From contig NC_133900.1 in NCBI RefSeq assembly GCF_964199755.1, forward strand, positions 16,197,201 through 16,261,200: a stretch of 64,000 nt of DNA. The letters are read 5' to 3'. The translations under genes and the position numbers were made by a program. Below the pieces are notes generated by a model. The model had not been told where the DNA came from. It did no database searches and saw nothing but the letters and a program-made list of their open reading frames with translations. Shown here piece after piece: positions 1 to 13,000 of the stretch. This DNA comes from Larus michahellis (Eukaryota > Chordata > Aves > Charadriiformes > Laridae). How positions within the stretch are numbered: the stretch's first letter is position 1; each line of letters opens with the position of its first letter.

Positions 1-1012
1 GTATGCTTTGTGCAGTGGTTGTAGGCTCCCCCTCCAGTGTACGACTAAATGTGAGGCACAGTGGTCAGATAAGTAAAATGCAGTATGATTTCTTCCTTCA
101 GCATAAATTGCATCAGGTAACTGAACCCCTTTCCAGTAATACCCTCTAGTGCCTTGTGTGTCCTTCCAGTAACATGATGCAAGAGCAATTGCCCAGGCCC
201 CCTAGCCAGTTGTGGCTTTGTATTCCCTAGTTTCAGATATTACACTTCACTGCTTTTCCTCCTATGTTTTACAGAAAAGAAATAAAATATTGAACAGATT
301 TATGGACCTTTGCTTTAGAACTCAAGTTTGCAAAAGAGGAAGCTGACTTTATTCAAAAAGTTGTATCAAACAGGCATTATCCTTCCCTTTTCCCTTCCTG
401 CCCCACATATGTAGGTATGGTTGCTCTAGACATTTGGCATGCGCGTCTGATGGGACTGTTCCTCGATATAAAGTTATTTGTGCTTGAGTGCCTTCAGGAT
501 TGGGGCTGTCATCAGTTAGCCAGTCACTAATCCCACAGACTTTAACGCATACTTTAAACCTTTGCTCATGAAAACTGCTCGCTTGAACAAGGTCTTGCAG
601 GTTTAGCATTCTTACATTGGAAATTTCTTCCCTTGTTTCACTATGTAGTCATAAACCTGATGAAATAATGGGGAAAAAAATTGCAATCGGTGTAGTCACA
701 TGATTTGATGCCTGGATAATTCACTGGCTCTTGCCCAAGGACCAGTCTAATCTAAGGAGTATGATTCTTTGTTGCCTGTTCTGTTTCTATAGAAACTTTT
801 GGTTACTTATTTCTTAATCATGTCTCAAAAGGTACTTGCTATATGAAGAATTAATGAACAGTATTAAAAGAAATTGTTGGGTTTGTTTCTTTCTCGGTTT
901 GTTTTTTATTTCTTTATTTATTTTATTGTGATCACTTCATGTAGAAATTCCTCAGAGAGATTATCAGTTTGAACTGCTGTGATTTCATTCTGGTTACATC
1001 ACGTCTGCATTA

Positions 1013-1132
1013 CAAAAAACAAAAACAAAAAAAACAAAAAAAAAACCCAAAAAAACCCCCCAAAAAAAACGAAACAAAAAACTGAACAAAAAAAAACACC
1101 CAAAAAACCCACACAAACGCAAAAAACCAGCA
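1013..1132. repeat. A-rich low-complexity tract
   Basis: Nearly pure runs of A broken by single C or G bases, of the (A5-8C)n type. It may be the decayed poly(A) end of an old insertion or simple slippage. Open frames read through it on either strand (Lys/Thr-rich or Phe-rich) are artefacts of the composition. Confidence 0.9.
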
Positions 1133-3805
1133 CTGACCTACAATGCAAAATGGAACAGTTCCTGAAGGACAGCAAATGGGGGGATAGTTGTGTGATTGCA
1201 AGAGTAAAAATTAATTGGCTTTAATGTATATAAGAACACATAAATTATTTTTTAAATGTCACATGTATCATCTAGCAAAACAGCCATTTCGTGGTATAGG
1301 TAAATTTTACTGTGTGTTGCAATTACCTTTGTAAGCTAGACTTTGAATTTCCTTCGGGTCTTCTGGAGTTCTGTGAATATTCTTCCTTTAACCTCACTGC
1401 ATGGATATTTCTACAACCTGTTTCCATTGCTGAAAGGGCACTGGGCAACTCCTACTTACTGGACCAGTGGAAAGTATTCTTTTCTTTTCTTTTCCTTACC
1501 TACCTCCCATCTGTTGTTTCAGTGCTGGCTGGTCTCTTTTGGTTGGTTTGTTGTTTTGTGTTGTTTGTTTTGGTTTTTTTTATAGTGCTCTCCACATTTC
1601 TTGAATACACTGCTCTATCTTATGTTTTTTCTGTTTGGTGGGACAGGGGGATGTTCCTCTCCTATCTCCCGTGTCTTGGGGAGAAGGAGGTAGGATGGGA
1701 AGCTCCTCATAGCTTGCTGTTGCCATACAAGTCACTACGTTTGTTCTGGTTCCCTGACCCTACCTGTGTATCCCAGTTTTTACAGCTGCAGTGCCCTCCT
1801 GGAACTAGTGGCATAATTGGTCGGCAGGAGCACCCACACACCAACAGATTTGGAAATACAGCAGGAGGAGAGAAACAACCATATTTTTAAAGATTACAGG
1901 GACTTAACAGTGTATCTGTACCTCACAGAGAAGATCACATTTGGCTAACATACAATTTTATTTAGATATTACATCACGCTTATTGCTTATTTAGTACTGT
2001 CAGTAGACACGTGAAGCTGGAAAGCATGAGGAATCTTTGGCATAAGCCCTGCTATATGTTTGCAGCAAACCCAGATGATTAACGCAGTGTAGTGTCTGGC
2101 TTGGTCTGCACTCCATTTCAGCAATACTCTTGAGCTCGATAGTAGCTTTAAGCCTTTGAGGCTCTTTGCCCGTGGTTGAAGCACACATGTGCTTTCTGGA
2201 CCAGGGCCATACTGGTTTTGTGAAGCTAGAATGGGGAATACATTTAACAGAAAAAGAAAGTTTAAAGGAACATTATAACCTTCTTCAGTCTCTTGTGCTT
2301 GAAAGGAGTCAAGGTGTATCTAGGAGGGCTGATGGAAGTTTGATCAGGGGCAGCTTGTCAGTGTACACCAGTAATCAAAATGCATGAGGGATGAAGGTTT
2401 AAGATGGCAATGGGAACAACTAAAGCTAGTTAGACTAATGAACATTGGGATATTTTACATCAACATTCTGTGTCATAAGTTATAACCAGTTAACACTGAT
2501 TACTAGTGACCTGATGTTGTGTTCAGACTTGTTTCTCCTGTATTTCAGAATGCTTGGATTGAAAACTGGTGGGTATTAATGCGTTGGGCATGAAGAGGTT
2601 ACATTTAATCTGGCCTGTGAAGATCTGTATAAAAAAAAAAAAATAGAAAACGTAGAATAGGGGAGTACAAAATCACTGATAGTTGGAGTAGTTCCAAATA
2701 GCAGTTTCAGTTCAGATTTAAGGGGTCTGTTAAGATGGAAAAAGGTAGTGCATTTATGTCATTGTGATGCATAAAGCAAATCTGAAAGAAGAACAGCAAG
2801 GGAAGCAGTCTTCTGTACCAGTTATGACAGTGCAGAATGAGGAACTACTGAAACTATGACAGTAAATGATGAAAATAGCCACGAGAACAGAATTTTAACA
2901 GGAATGTTTAGAATGTTGGGGGTTTTTTTGTGTGTGCAGTTTATTTCAGCTGTTTAAAAAAAAATAATTTCCACCTCAATAAATATTTGCAGGAAAAAAA
3001 AAATCTTTGAAAGTTCATCCATCTGTTTTCAGTATGTGAATTTGCTGAGAACTTCAGTATGAGAATTTAAATCTGACATCTCTGGAGGGGAGAGAAAAAT
3101 TCTCTGTGAAGGTGAAAAGGGGGAAAACTTTTACATCTTTTAAAAATAAATAGCGATTCTTGTGGGAGATGGTTTGGGGGGGATAGAGTTTTGGTTTGTG
3201 TGTAATAGGATCTAGACTTTGTGGAAATATAGTTAGGAATTATTGGTAGCATTTGGTATGCAACTGTTGATGTCCCCCTCAATAGCAAAGAATTTTCAAA
3301 GCTACTTCGGGAAAACAGTATGGCTTTGTCTTTTTCTGTATCCTTTCAGCTGAGAAAAAGCTTGATTGTTAGGTATTTTGATCCTTTCTACCCTAAAGAA
3401 TCAGACCATTAAGTAGCATAATTATTTTTGCTGAAAGTCTTAGTTTTTCCTATCTGACATTTGAGTTTTGAACTCTTATGGGGTTTATTGTCCGGAGGGT
3501 TTTGTTGTTGGTGTGGTGGGGCTTTTTTTGTTGGTGTTCTGTGGTTTGTTTTTTTCCCCCCCAGAGCTTTAACAGTATATGAAACACAGGAAAGGATTAA
3601 ATAACTTTTAAACATGGTTTTATAAAACAGCTACCTTCTGCTTTGCTTCAATTTGTCTGCCTTTATGCTAGGATCAATGTATAGTTAAGGGTTGAAGTCT
3701 TGTTGAACTACAGATTTTTCCCTGTTGAGTTGCTTTCCCTCTTTACAACATGAGGGGAACAAGTGTGGGGATGAATAGGTCTGCATTTTGCTGTGGAAGG
3801 TGAAA

Positions 3806-3836
3806 TGGGGGGCGGGGCGGGGGGGAGGGGGAGGAG
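3806..3836 (+). repeat. G-rich tract, quadruplex-capable
   Basis: At least four runs of four or more G separated by one base lie on the coding strand, about 75 bases before the acceptor of TBC1D9 exon 2. The pattern meets the usual G-quadruplex rule. It lies just outside the usual branch-point zone, so any effect on splicing is inference. Confidence 0.75.
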
Positions 3837-3909
3837 GTTGCTGAGCCCCCTCCTGTGGGATCTTGGATGATCCATCACTGCGTATTCATCAGAATTTCCT
3901 GTTCCATAG

Positions 3910-4020
3910 GTCTCCTTGTGGGTACTCTGGATGTCGTGTTGGACTCCAGTGCCAGAGTGGCACCGTATCGAATTCTCTACCAAGCACCAGACTCCTTGGT
4001 CTATTGGACTATTGCCTGTG
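3910..4020 (+). CDS. TBC1D9: TBC1D9 exon 2
   Basis: The acceptor AG is at 3908-3909 and the donor GT at 4021. The 111 nt give 36 whole codons plus split Gly codons at both ends. The peptide contains [20 protein letters not shown] and ends in WTIAC, the conserved N-terminal block of TBC1D9. An in-frame Met upstream at 3855 lies in the intron and is not the start, because the real start is in exon 1. Confidence 0.95.
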
Positions 4021-7000
4021 GTAAGGACAAACATACTGACATGTGGATTTTTATTCTTCCTGGATGCTGTGTCACACAACTAATAGAGCATCCTGCCTGC
4101 TGAGCACAGTCATTTCAGGACAAATAAATGGGTCAGGATGAAAACCTGCTCTAGTGGTTAAATTGAGAAGCTCCAGAACTTCTGATATTCAGACCTTGAA
4201 CGCCAGCATATGTGTATGTGTTATGCACAATAGCAGAGCAAAACTAGAGATGGCCATGGAGCAGGGACAGAAACCTCTGTTACTTCCCGCCCTTCATCTC
4301 CCAAAAATGTTCCCAGACAAGCAGTCTAGTGTCAGTCCCTCCTCCTTGCATGATCTTCTCCATACCCATGCCTCGCTCCTATAGCACTTCTTAGTGCTTA
4401 GAAATTCAGCAAGGTGGTAGCTAGGTTAGAGTTAAATACAGAAGTGTATATTCTTACATAGATGCAACAACTCTTAAGAGTTTTGGTCTTTAAGGCTCAA
4501 ACTTTGACAGATCCAACTGTAAGACTTTCTTCTGACGCTATAGTAGTTGGTGAGGTCAATGAAGTAGATATTTTGGTACATTAAATAGGAGTTTTGCATC
4601 CATCAGATCCTGTAAATACCAAATGTTTATTTCTGTGGTCAGGTGCCTATTGCAAGTAGCATAAAGCAGTGTGTAGTTAGTCTCTGGTTCTGTTTGCTGG
4701 CTCTGAAAATAGTGTTATTTAGCTTTGATTCGCTAAGTTTATAAGGTCAGATCCTCAGTTTGATAGTATTGCTTTTTGGTCTTAGCAAATGAAAATTTTT
4801 GAATGCAACTCCTCTAGCTCTAAAGTTTCAAACACCATTTTAGGCAGCAGCCAGAACTCTGTTCATTTGAAAGAAAATTGAAAAAGAGGACAAATGAGAA
4901 GTGCATACATGCCTGTCATGTCTTTAATAGACTGGTAACTTCCAGCACACCCAATGCTGCCTGACATTCAAAAATGCTAGTTAGTGAAGCTGTAGACTTC
5001 TGGCCTAACAGTGCCCTCTCATCTGTGCCCATTCTCCCAAATAAAATTTGACATTTAGGTTATTTAGGTAACTTTTCCTCTAGACAAATCCTCTCTCTTG
5101 GGAAGGGGAGGAGGAATGGATGAAGGTTTGCCATAGATCTAATAATTTTAGCAGTTCAAAGCAGGCGCTATTCTTATGAGCATATGATTTGTGTGTCTGG
5201 CAAAGGTGGTATCAAAGCTCTGTCATGTTCTGAATCCAATAGGAAGTTTTTTAATAGCTCATCTTAGCACAAGTATTTCTTGCTACTTTTGATGGTATTA
5301 GACCTAAAAAAGGGCATAGATTTAAACTGCTGTTTTTCCCTCTGCTCCTATTACTACCAACTCACTGAAGATTTTAAAATTCATATAACACAATTTGCCT
5401 TTAGTGACAGCTAATAGTAATAGTAAAAACGGATATTAATGAAATTGTCAATATTGTGAAGGTCATTTCCAAATCTTCATTTAACTGCCGGCTTTGTACT
5501 GTCACCTGCTCTACTGTGACCAGAAGTAACAAGACCTTGCATGTCAGCTTTCCATGGACCTCAGTCACGAAAAAGAAGGGTAAAAGCAGTTGCCGGTATG
5601 TTTAGTTACACTATTTGTGCACATACAGAGGTAGTTGCAAGTGCACATACAGTCCCTTCTCCCCTTCACCCAAATGTCAGTGTGCAGCAATTTGTAACCA
5701 CCTCTGTCCCATAAATTTGAAAGGGGCCAGCTGAGGGCACAAATTTTCTGCTGTTTGCAGACTCCCTTCCAAAGAAAATAACATACCACGAAGCTCTCAA
5801 CAAAATAGTGTTTCTTCAAAGATACTTGTACTGTGCACACATTCAGAAATTATTTTTTTAAGACTTTGGAAATAGGCCAGGTGACTTTTCTGTAAGTGCA
5901 TTTGCAGGATTTTTGCATGACACCTATAGACAGTTACTATAATTTTATACTTTCAGTGTGTGTCCTCAGATAACCAGAGGCACAAAATCAAAGGCAGATG
6001 AGTTACAGCCCCACAATAAACAAATGTACCACGTGTGTAGAAATGTATGTATGTTGCTGAACTGTGAGGGTTTTGTTTCTCTTCTGTGACAGATATTGCA
6101 GGTTATATGTAGAAATATGGTACTCTGCTTATATTTAAGCATGCTCTTCAATTATGAATTTTAAGCTTAATTGAAATTGCTAAAGTGGTTAACATATATA
6201 TCTGTGCTTCCATTTTGTGGCGTGTTTCTTGAATTTTTAGCCCCCTAGTATATAGCTGGTTGATTGGCTTAGTTCTTTCTGTTAAATTATAAGACTGCAC
6301 AAGCTTAGTCTTGTCACCTGAGGGGAATAGCGTGGCTCTTACAGGGAGGTAAAATTTTACAGAGACCAAATTATTTATCTATGCAACCTTGAAGCTGAGC
6401 AGTCCAGTGTTGCCTAAGGCTCTGTGCTGTGGTTATTTTATGAATTTGCAACTAAAACATTTCCTTCTGAACTGATCAAGGGCTGTTACCATTATACAGG
6501 TTACTAAGGGATTTGGCTACATTTAGGTATGCAACTCTGATTTGTCCTGCATTGTACAGCTGTCCCTCCCTGTTGCTTAGGGGTAGACTGCTGGTTGTTT
6601 GGTACTTGTAATCTCTTATTTTTACATAAATTTGTCATATTCTCCTCTGCCTTCCATAAAGCAATAGTCTCTGTCTTCAGTAAGTAGCTATACAGAGTGA
6701 CTAGAAGAAGTGTGATTATTTCCTGGTTCATTCATGCTGCCTGACGTTTGGTCTTGTTCTGTACAAGACTATTCGGAGGGTAAGAAATAATCCAAGGGGT
6801 TTTGTTTGCTCTAAAACGACTATTTAGGTTATGTTTAGACCCCAGATTTTTTTATAATTAATTTTGCGTATGAATTTTCTTGGGTATTAACTCTACTGAC
6901 CTATGCTGTATGAGAACTCTAACTGGTAGATCTGAGGCTTTATAGCTTTGTAAAGGAGGCTTGTTAACAGCACTTTCTCCAGTGCAGTGTTGTGTTGAAC

Positions 7001-10000
7001 ATGTCACAAGTTAGAATTCTGTTTACTGAACTATACTGGAAAGAATGAGATGGATTGTTACAGGTTGAGAATAACCAATGGAAGCTGTTTCATCAGAAGT
7101 GATGAAACATAATTGATAAATGGCAAACAAGAAATAGACATCTTTAAGAAATAGTTCATCATGATAGCATGTCTGCACTGCTTGTCACTGCTTTTCAAGA
7201 GATGAGTGATTTTTCCGATGACAGTCTAGTTTTATATACATAACTCACGTATTTCATCATTGCTTTTTACAGCAGTGTAAAAGCTAAGAAGAAATAAATT
7301 AGTCTCCAGACTACCTGCTGAGTTCTAGAAAGGTCTGGTTGCATTCAGTAGTTTTAAGGAGAAGCAGCAGTGGTGATCACATGTGGTTCTGAAATATTAG
7401 TTACATATGCAGGCTATTCTACAACATGATTTATGTATCCATACTACAATTAGAATTGTGAAATTCCCCTGGGAGTTGCACAGAATGTTGCATTCTATTG
7501 CTTTCATTGGAGTTGTGTAAAGCTCTGATTGTATACTGTAGAAAGAATATTTTTTTCCCCATCATTTGTTCCTGAACAACAAGGAAAGCGATTGTTTGGT
7601 ATGTATTCAAGATGGTTGCATTGAGTTCTACAAACCATAGAAACACTTAGACAGAGGCATGTAACAATTTGTGCCTATAGTGAAGCTGAAGAAGTTATTA
7701 GCAACCACTTGTTGTAATTTAGCATCTTTCTGATGGTTGCTTCACATGAGCCCTTCACTTTGTTGGGTTCCGTAGGCATTAGTTAGCAGGTACGTACATT
7801 TACTTGCTAGTTCTGAGTAAAATGAGTCAAATCTATGATTTGAACAAAAAGATGATGTAGTACTGATGCTATTTCCTGCCTGGATTAAGATACTTTTAAT
7901 CAAGCTTCAGGTATAGATGTTCCTGTGTGAACACGTAATGTTTGTTTTCTGAAAACACTTAATTAAAAGTCCTAGTTTTGACGTAATTCCCTCAATATCC
8001 TTTTTTTGGGGAACAATTTTTTTCTGTGTGCTTGAATTTATTCTTCCTTCAGGGTGGGCACAGCGAGATCCTGAAGAGTACCAACATTGCAAGATGTTGA
8101 GAATGGGGTCAAAATGGAAGTTATATTTGTTACATTCCATCATAAGTAAAATAGAAGCTAAAATTTGCCTATGTAAACTCTAGTTCATACAGAAAGCTTT
8201 TTCATTCCTGTTATGTACTACTTTACAGACTACATGTATGCTGGTTCCTCAGTATCAAAGATATCTCACTTGACCCCTTTTCCTAAGGAAATTAGGGTCA
8301 TCGAACTTGAGTTTATTCTTTCATCATTAAAAGTATATCACCTCTGACAACCCTCTTCCCCTAAAAAGGTACAGCTTTCTTAGAGGTCTTTCAGCACTGT
8401 TCCTTTGAGGAACAGACTTGTCAGGAAAATGATCCTTTTCAGCTTTTATGCTTGAAATTTTATCATTGTTACGTAATTTATAGATGTATATAATGGTGAA
8501 GAATTAGGAACCGATGGTAGAATATACAACTCTTGGGATTTTTTGTCAGTTCCTAACAGATGCAGGTAATACCTTTGCTAACTAATGTGATGTTGGGCAG
8601 CTCGGTGTCGTTATTGCGGTTAGAATTCTAAATGTAGGGGGTTTTGCTCATGCTGGACATAAGTAGCTTGTGCTTCTCACAGAATAATCTTGAAGATTGC
8701 TATCTATTTATTATGAAACTAAAGACTATGGGAGAAAATTCTGGAATTTCCAGGGACATGGCATGTGGTGAAATATTGCATCTCCAGTTACTGGCGAGTT
8801 TTATTAGAGTCTTTTGTTTATGATTAAGAGGACATTGAAATTGGTGAATTAATTATTTTGTGACTTTTTGTGTTTGGTTTTTTTTATATACAGGTTGCTC
8901 AAGGAAGGAAATCACTGAACACTGGGAATGGCTTGAACAGAATTTGTTGCAAACTCTTTCAATCTTTGAAAATGAGAATGACATAAATACATTTGTCAGA
9001 GGAAAAATACAGGTAGTTAAATATATTATTATAAATATGGTTAATGATAAATGTGACTGTGGGAGGAAAAATGACATGAATCTTAAACAAATTTGACACA
9101 GTAGTCCCCAGGCTGCTCCACCTTTTTGAAGGAAAACCAGATTCTAAGTAGCAACCTGTGTGTAAAAATTAGGGAAACTGGAATTAACACACATAACTAT
9201 AGGAGCATGATTAAAAAAAAAAATAAAATATAAAACTGTATAGGCAGGGCGTCCAAAATTATGTGTTCTAAAATGAATTGCATTATTGCTTCTGTCTTAA
9301 ACTTTGACAGTTTTCTATGTAACTGCTTTTCCAGTGCAAAACTTTAATTTATTTTCTTTCATGCACTCATTGTATAACGTCTCTTTACCCTCTTCCGTGT
9401 AGTTAAATCCTGTAGATCTGGCATTTACACTTCATATAGATGTTAGGGGTTGAAGGTTGATTGATTTTTTGGGGTTTTTTTTTGTTTGTTTGGGGGTTTT
9501 TTGGTGGTTTTTTTGTCAGTTTTACCATGATTTTTTTTTCCTTATAGGAGAGATAGTAGCTATACTGTTAAAAAGGATTTTATCCAAGCAAAGAATTATC
9601 TAAAAATAAATATTTTGGTAAAAGATTGATTGTAAGCAAAATTACTGCACTTACTTGGTGTATATTGCAAGCATTGACTTTGTCTCATTCCTTTTCGAAC
9701 ATTTTGTGTAGTAAGTCAACTGTCTTAAGAATCTTTAGACCAGAACTTCAGTATAGAACAGAAGGAACAGTAGTCTTTGAGGTATCAAAAAGCAGCTTTT
9801 GACCAGACTGGTGCCACTTCAAATTTGATGAAGGTCTTCTGCACCTGAAAGTGTGAATTATTTTTTCATCCTGCCAGTTAATCTAATAGGGGACATTTAT
9901 TTATTTTTCCTTTTGCTCTTCACTTCTGCTGAAGGTCTGTTAAGAGGGGTCATAAAAGACATTTGATATTTCCCCTAATGAATAGCAGATCCTTTTTTTC

Positions 10001-13000
10001 CTTTTACTTTTTTCCTTCCTTTTAGAAGAAAATTTTCTGGTGAAATCCTATTCCACTCTGCTCAAGGAGCATTTTTATGTGGAAGAGGAAAACACTACAA
10101 ATTGTAGGTGCTTTACAGAGTTGTTAGGAGTATTTGAGATAGGCTGGTTAATTTAAAACACAGTACTGGCAAGTGGCTGGTATTTGGTTGCTTTTGACAT
10201 AGGTATGGAAGGGAGCAAGGTCATCAGAAAGACAGCCTTGAATAAAGCAAATAACTATGTAAGCAAAAGAATGAGCAGAAGAATAACAGATAAGCAAAAG
10301 ACTCTCTTGACATTGCAGTAACTGTTGTGGCCTCTGGCTCAGGCAGCAATGGTAATAAGGATATTTGATACCCCATGGCAACTAACATGCTGTGTACTTC
10401 TTTCACTCCCTACTAGGGCATCATCGCTGAATACAACAAAATAAATGGCATCAAGGAGGATGATGATACAGAAAAATTTAAGGAAGCCATAGTGAAATTT
10501 CACAAGCTATTTGGGATGCCGGAAGAAGAGAAATTAGTGAACTACTACTCCTGCAGTTACTGGAAGGGGAAGGTTCCCCGTCAGGGCTGGGTGTATCTCA
10601 GCATTAATCACCTTTGCTTTTACTCTTTCCTCATGGGCAGGGAAGGTAGGTTTTACAGTGGAATAGTGGTCTACGCATCTAAGAATTGTTAGGAAATCTT
10701 CTGTAGTTTTGTTACTCTTCACCTGCTGAACCGCTGGGGGTGCAAAGACACTGCTGAGGAAAAGAGGAGCCAGGAGCCGTTCCCCAGTTGTCACGCTGCT
10801 CAACCGTGTGCTTGTTCCCTTGTTTGTTTTGTATTTCTCAAAGCAGTTCTCTGTAAAATAGTACCTGGACATCCTTTAGAGGCCTGTCTCACTTCAGGGA
10901 CTGTGCCCAAAAGGGAGTAGGGATGAGATCACACTAGCTTTGGCTCCTTCTACTCTTATGGAATCCTCCAGTACTACTCTGGCAGACTTTGCAACCTCAA
11001 ATGCCACATTTACTCTTGTACAACACCAGAGCATCACAAAGGGCTCAGAGGAGACCTAGGATCAAGAACTACATAGTGTGGATGCAACCAGTCTGCTCTA
11101 GAGGGAGTTAATTCTAAGCAGTGTAGAGGTGAGCAAGTCTGCAGTACTTGGTTATGTGCAATGGATCATTCCCTACCCATTTCTGTTGAGCTGTGCAGAC
11201 ATACCTCAGTGAATGACTGGATTTTTTTTTTTTTTTTGGCAAAAAATAAATGTAGATTTAGTCCCTCTTTTAAGGACAATATCCTAACCTGTAGTGGTGT
11301 TGGAAGTAAAGCCAAGGATCTGTCACTACTGTAATATTTGAAACTTTTTAATGCAGGCCTGTCTGATGTGTTTAGACTACATTTCTTTGCTTCCATAGGA
11401 AAAGAGGACATCAGAGACTGAGCAAGTGCTGTGATAAATTGTTAGCCCACCTAGCTTTGTAATACTTTTGTGTAGTGTTCTGTACAGAAGTAAATGATAT
11501 TTAAACTCTTTTATCTGCTGTTTGTCAGGTGATCATAGTTTGTTTGTACAAGCTGGGTCTATTTGTGCTGTCCTCACAACTTTTCAAGATGCAAGAAAAT
11601 TTCCGCTGAATATATTTTATAGGAAGATAAATGCTTTTGAATATGCTAATTTTTGTACTTAATCTTTTTTTTTGGTTTGTTTGCTTCTGTTCAGCAAAGT
11701 TAGTTATCCGCTGGGTCGATATCACTCAACTTGAGAAGAACGCCACACTGCTCTTCCCTGATATGATCAAAGTGAGCACAAGGTCAAGTGAACATTTCTT
11801 CTCAGTATTCCTTAATATCAGTGAGACATTTAAACTAATGGAACAGCTTGCAAATATAGCTATGCGACAGCTTTTGGACAATGAAGGATTTGAACAAGAC
11901 AGGTCATTACCCAAGCTGAAAAAGAAATCCCCAAAAAAAGTATCTGCACTAAAACGGTAGGTAGCACTGGCTCTTAGTCATTTGTTTCTACTCAGTCCTT
12001 TTGCTTGCAGCATTTTGTTGAAAAGTTTTCTAATGCTGTCACCATTTACTGTTACTCCAAAAGGAATGATTGATTCCAGCAGTTGCAAAATGTGAATAAT
12101 TTTTAAATACAATTACCTGGTCTCCCGTTGAAATAGGAAAGGGAAAACATTTCAATATGAACATGGTGCAAAAATAAACATATTTGAGCCAAATTCTCAT
12201 TTGTTCAGAAGCTCTTTAACATATGTCTTGCCACTGGTATCTGTTGTAAAGCCCTTTTATACTACCAGGGGAAGATAATAAAGCAATTTAAGTGTTACTA
12301 AGAAATATGCCTATCATTCGTACTTGGTCCTATAACTGGAATTGAAAAAAATGATTCTACATAATTAATTCTATCTAGAACTTATTTTAGGTAACAGACA
12401 TACAAAAAATGTCAGGGACAAAGAATTATCTGGAAGATATTTCTCCTTCTTTTATAGATATCATACTGCAATTTGATAGTTTCTTGTTATTTTTTCATTA
12501 TTTTATATGTTGGTAATGTTAGTGAACCATACAGAATTGTAACCATATAAAAATATAAACAACATATTGCTTATCTTTCTCATTACTTAGTGACATCTGA
12601 CATGCATTCTGTCACTTAGGTTTGTCTTTTTAATGCATTACCAAGACTAAGCCTTGAAATTGTTAGCAAACTCTAGCTCTAAGGGCTCCATCTTGTTAAT
12701 AAATAAGCCTCAAAGAAGCCTTTTTGGTGTAATATTACATGGAGTTACTTATGTGTTACTTAATAATAAATGGATTCACTGTGTATATTCTCAAAAAGTA
12801 GGGATGAATGTGAAAAGATCACGCAGATTGTCCCCTCTGAGAAGTCAGAATCAATGTATCTAAGTCATTTATGGCAGAACTTTTTTTTTATACAGTTTTA
12901 GAATCTTCCAGCAGTAGAGACTATACATCCCCTATATGCAAACTATTTACACTGTTTTGCTGTACATTCAGCACTTAACTGAGTTGTATGTTGCAGGTAA

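Larger units (their letters stand above)
1..3909 (+). other. TBC1D9 intron 1, 3' part
   Basis: No exon was found here. The stretch holds an A-rich tract (about 1013-1132), a poly(A) run at about 2629-2643, a T/G-rich tract at about 3480-3562 and a strong G-rich run at 3806-3836. Two unexplained open frames, 349-609 (-) and 1312-1890 (+), are discussed in the findings. The rest looks like ordinary AT-rich intron. Confidence 0.85.

Noticed and set aside
1010-1224. Lys-rich (+) and Phe-rich (-) open frames
   Set aside because: Both are translations of an A-rich low-complexity tract with no independent protein signal.
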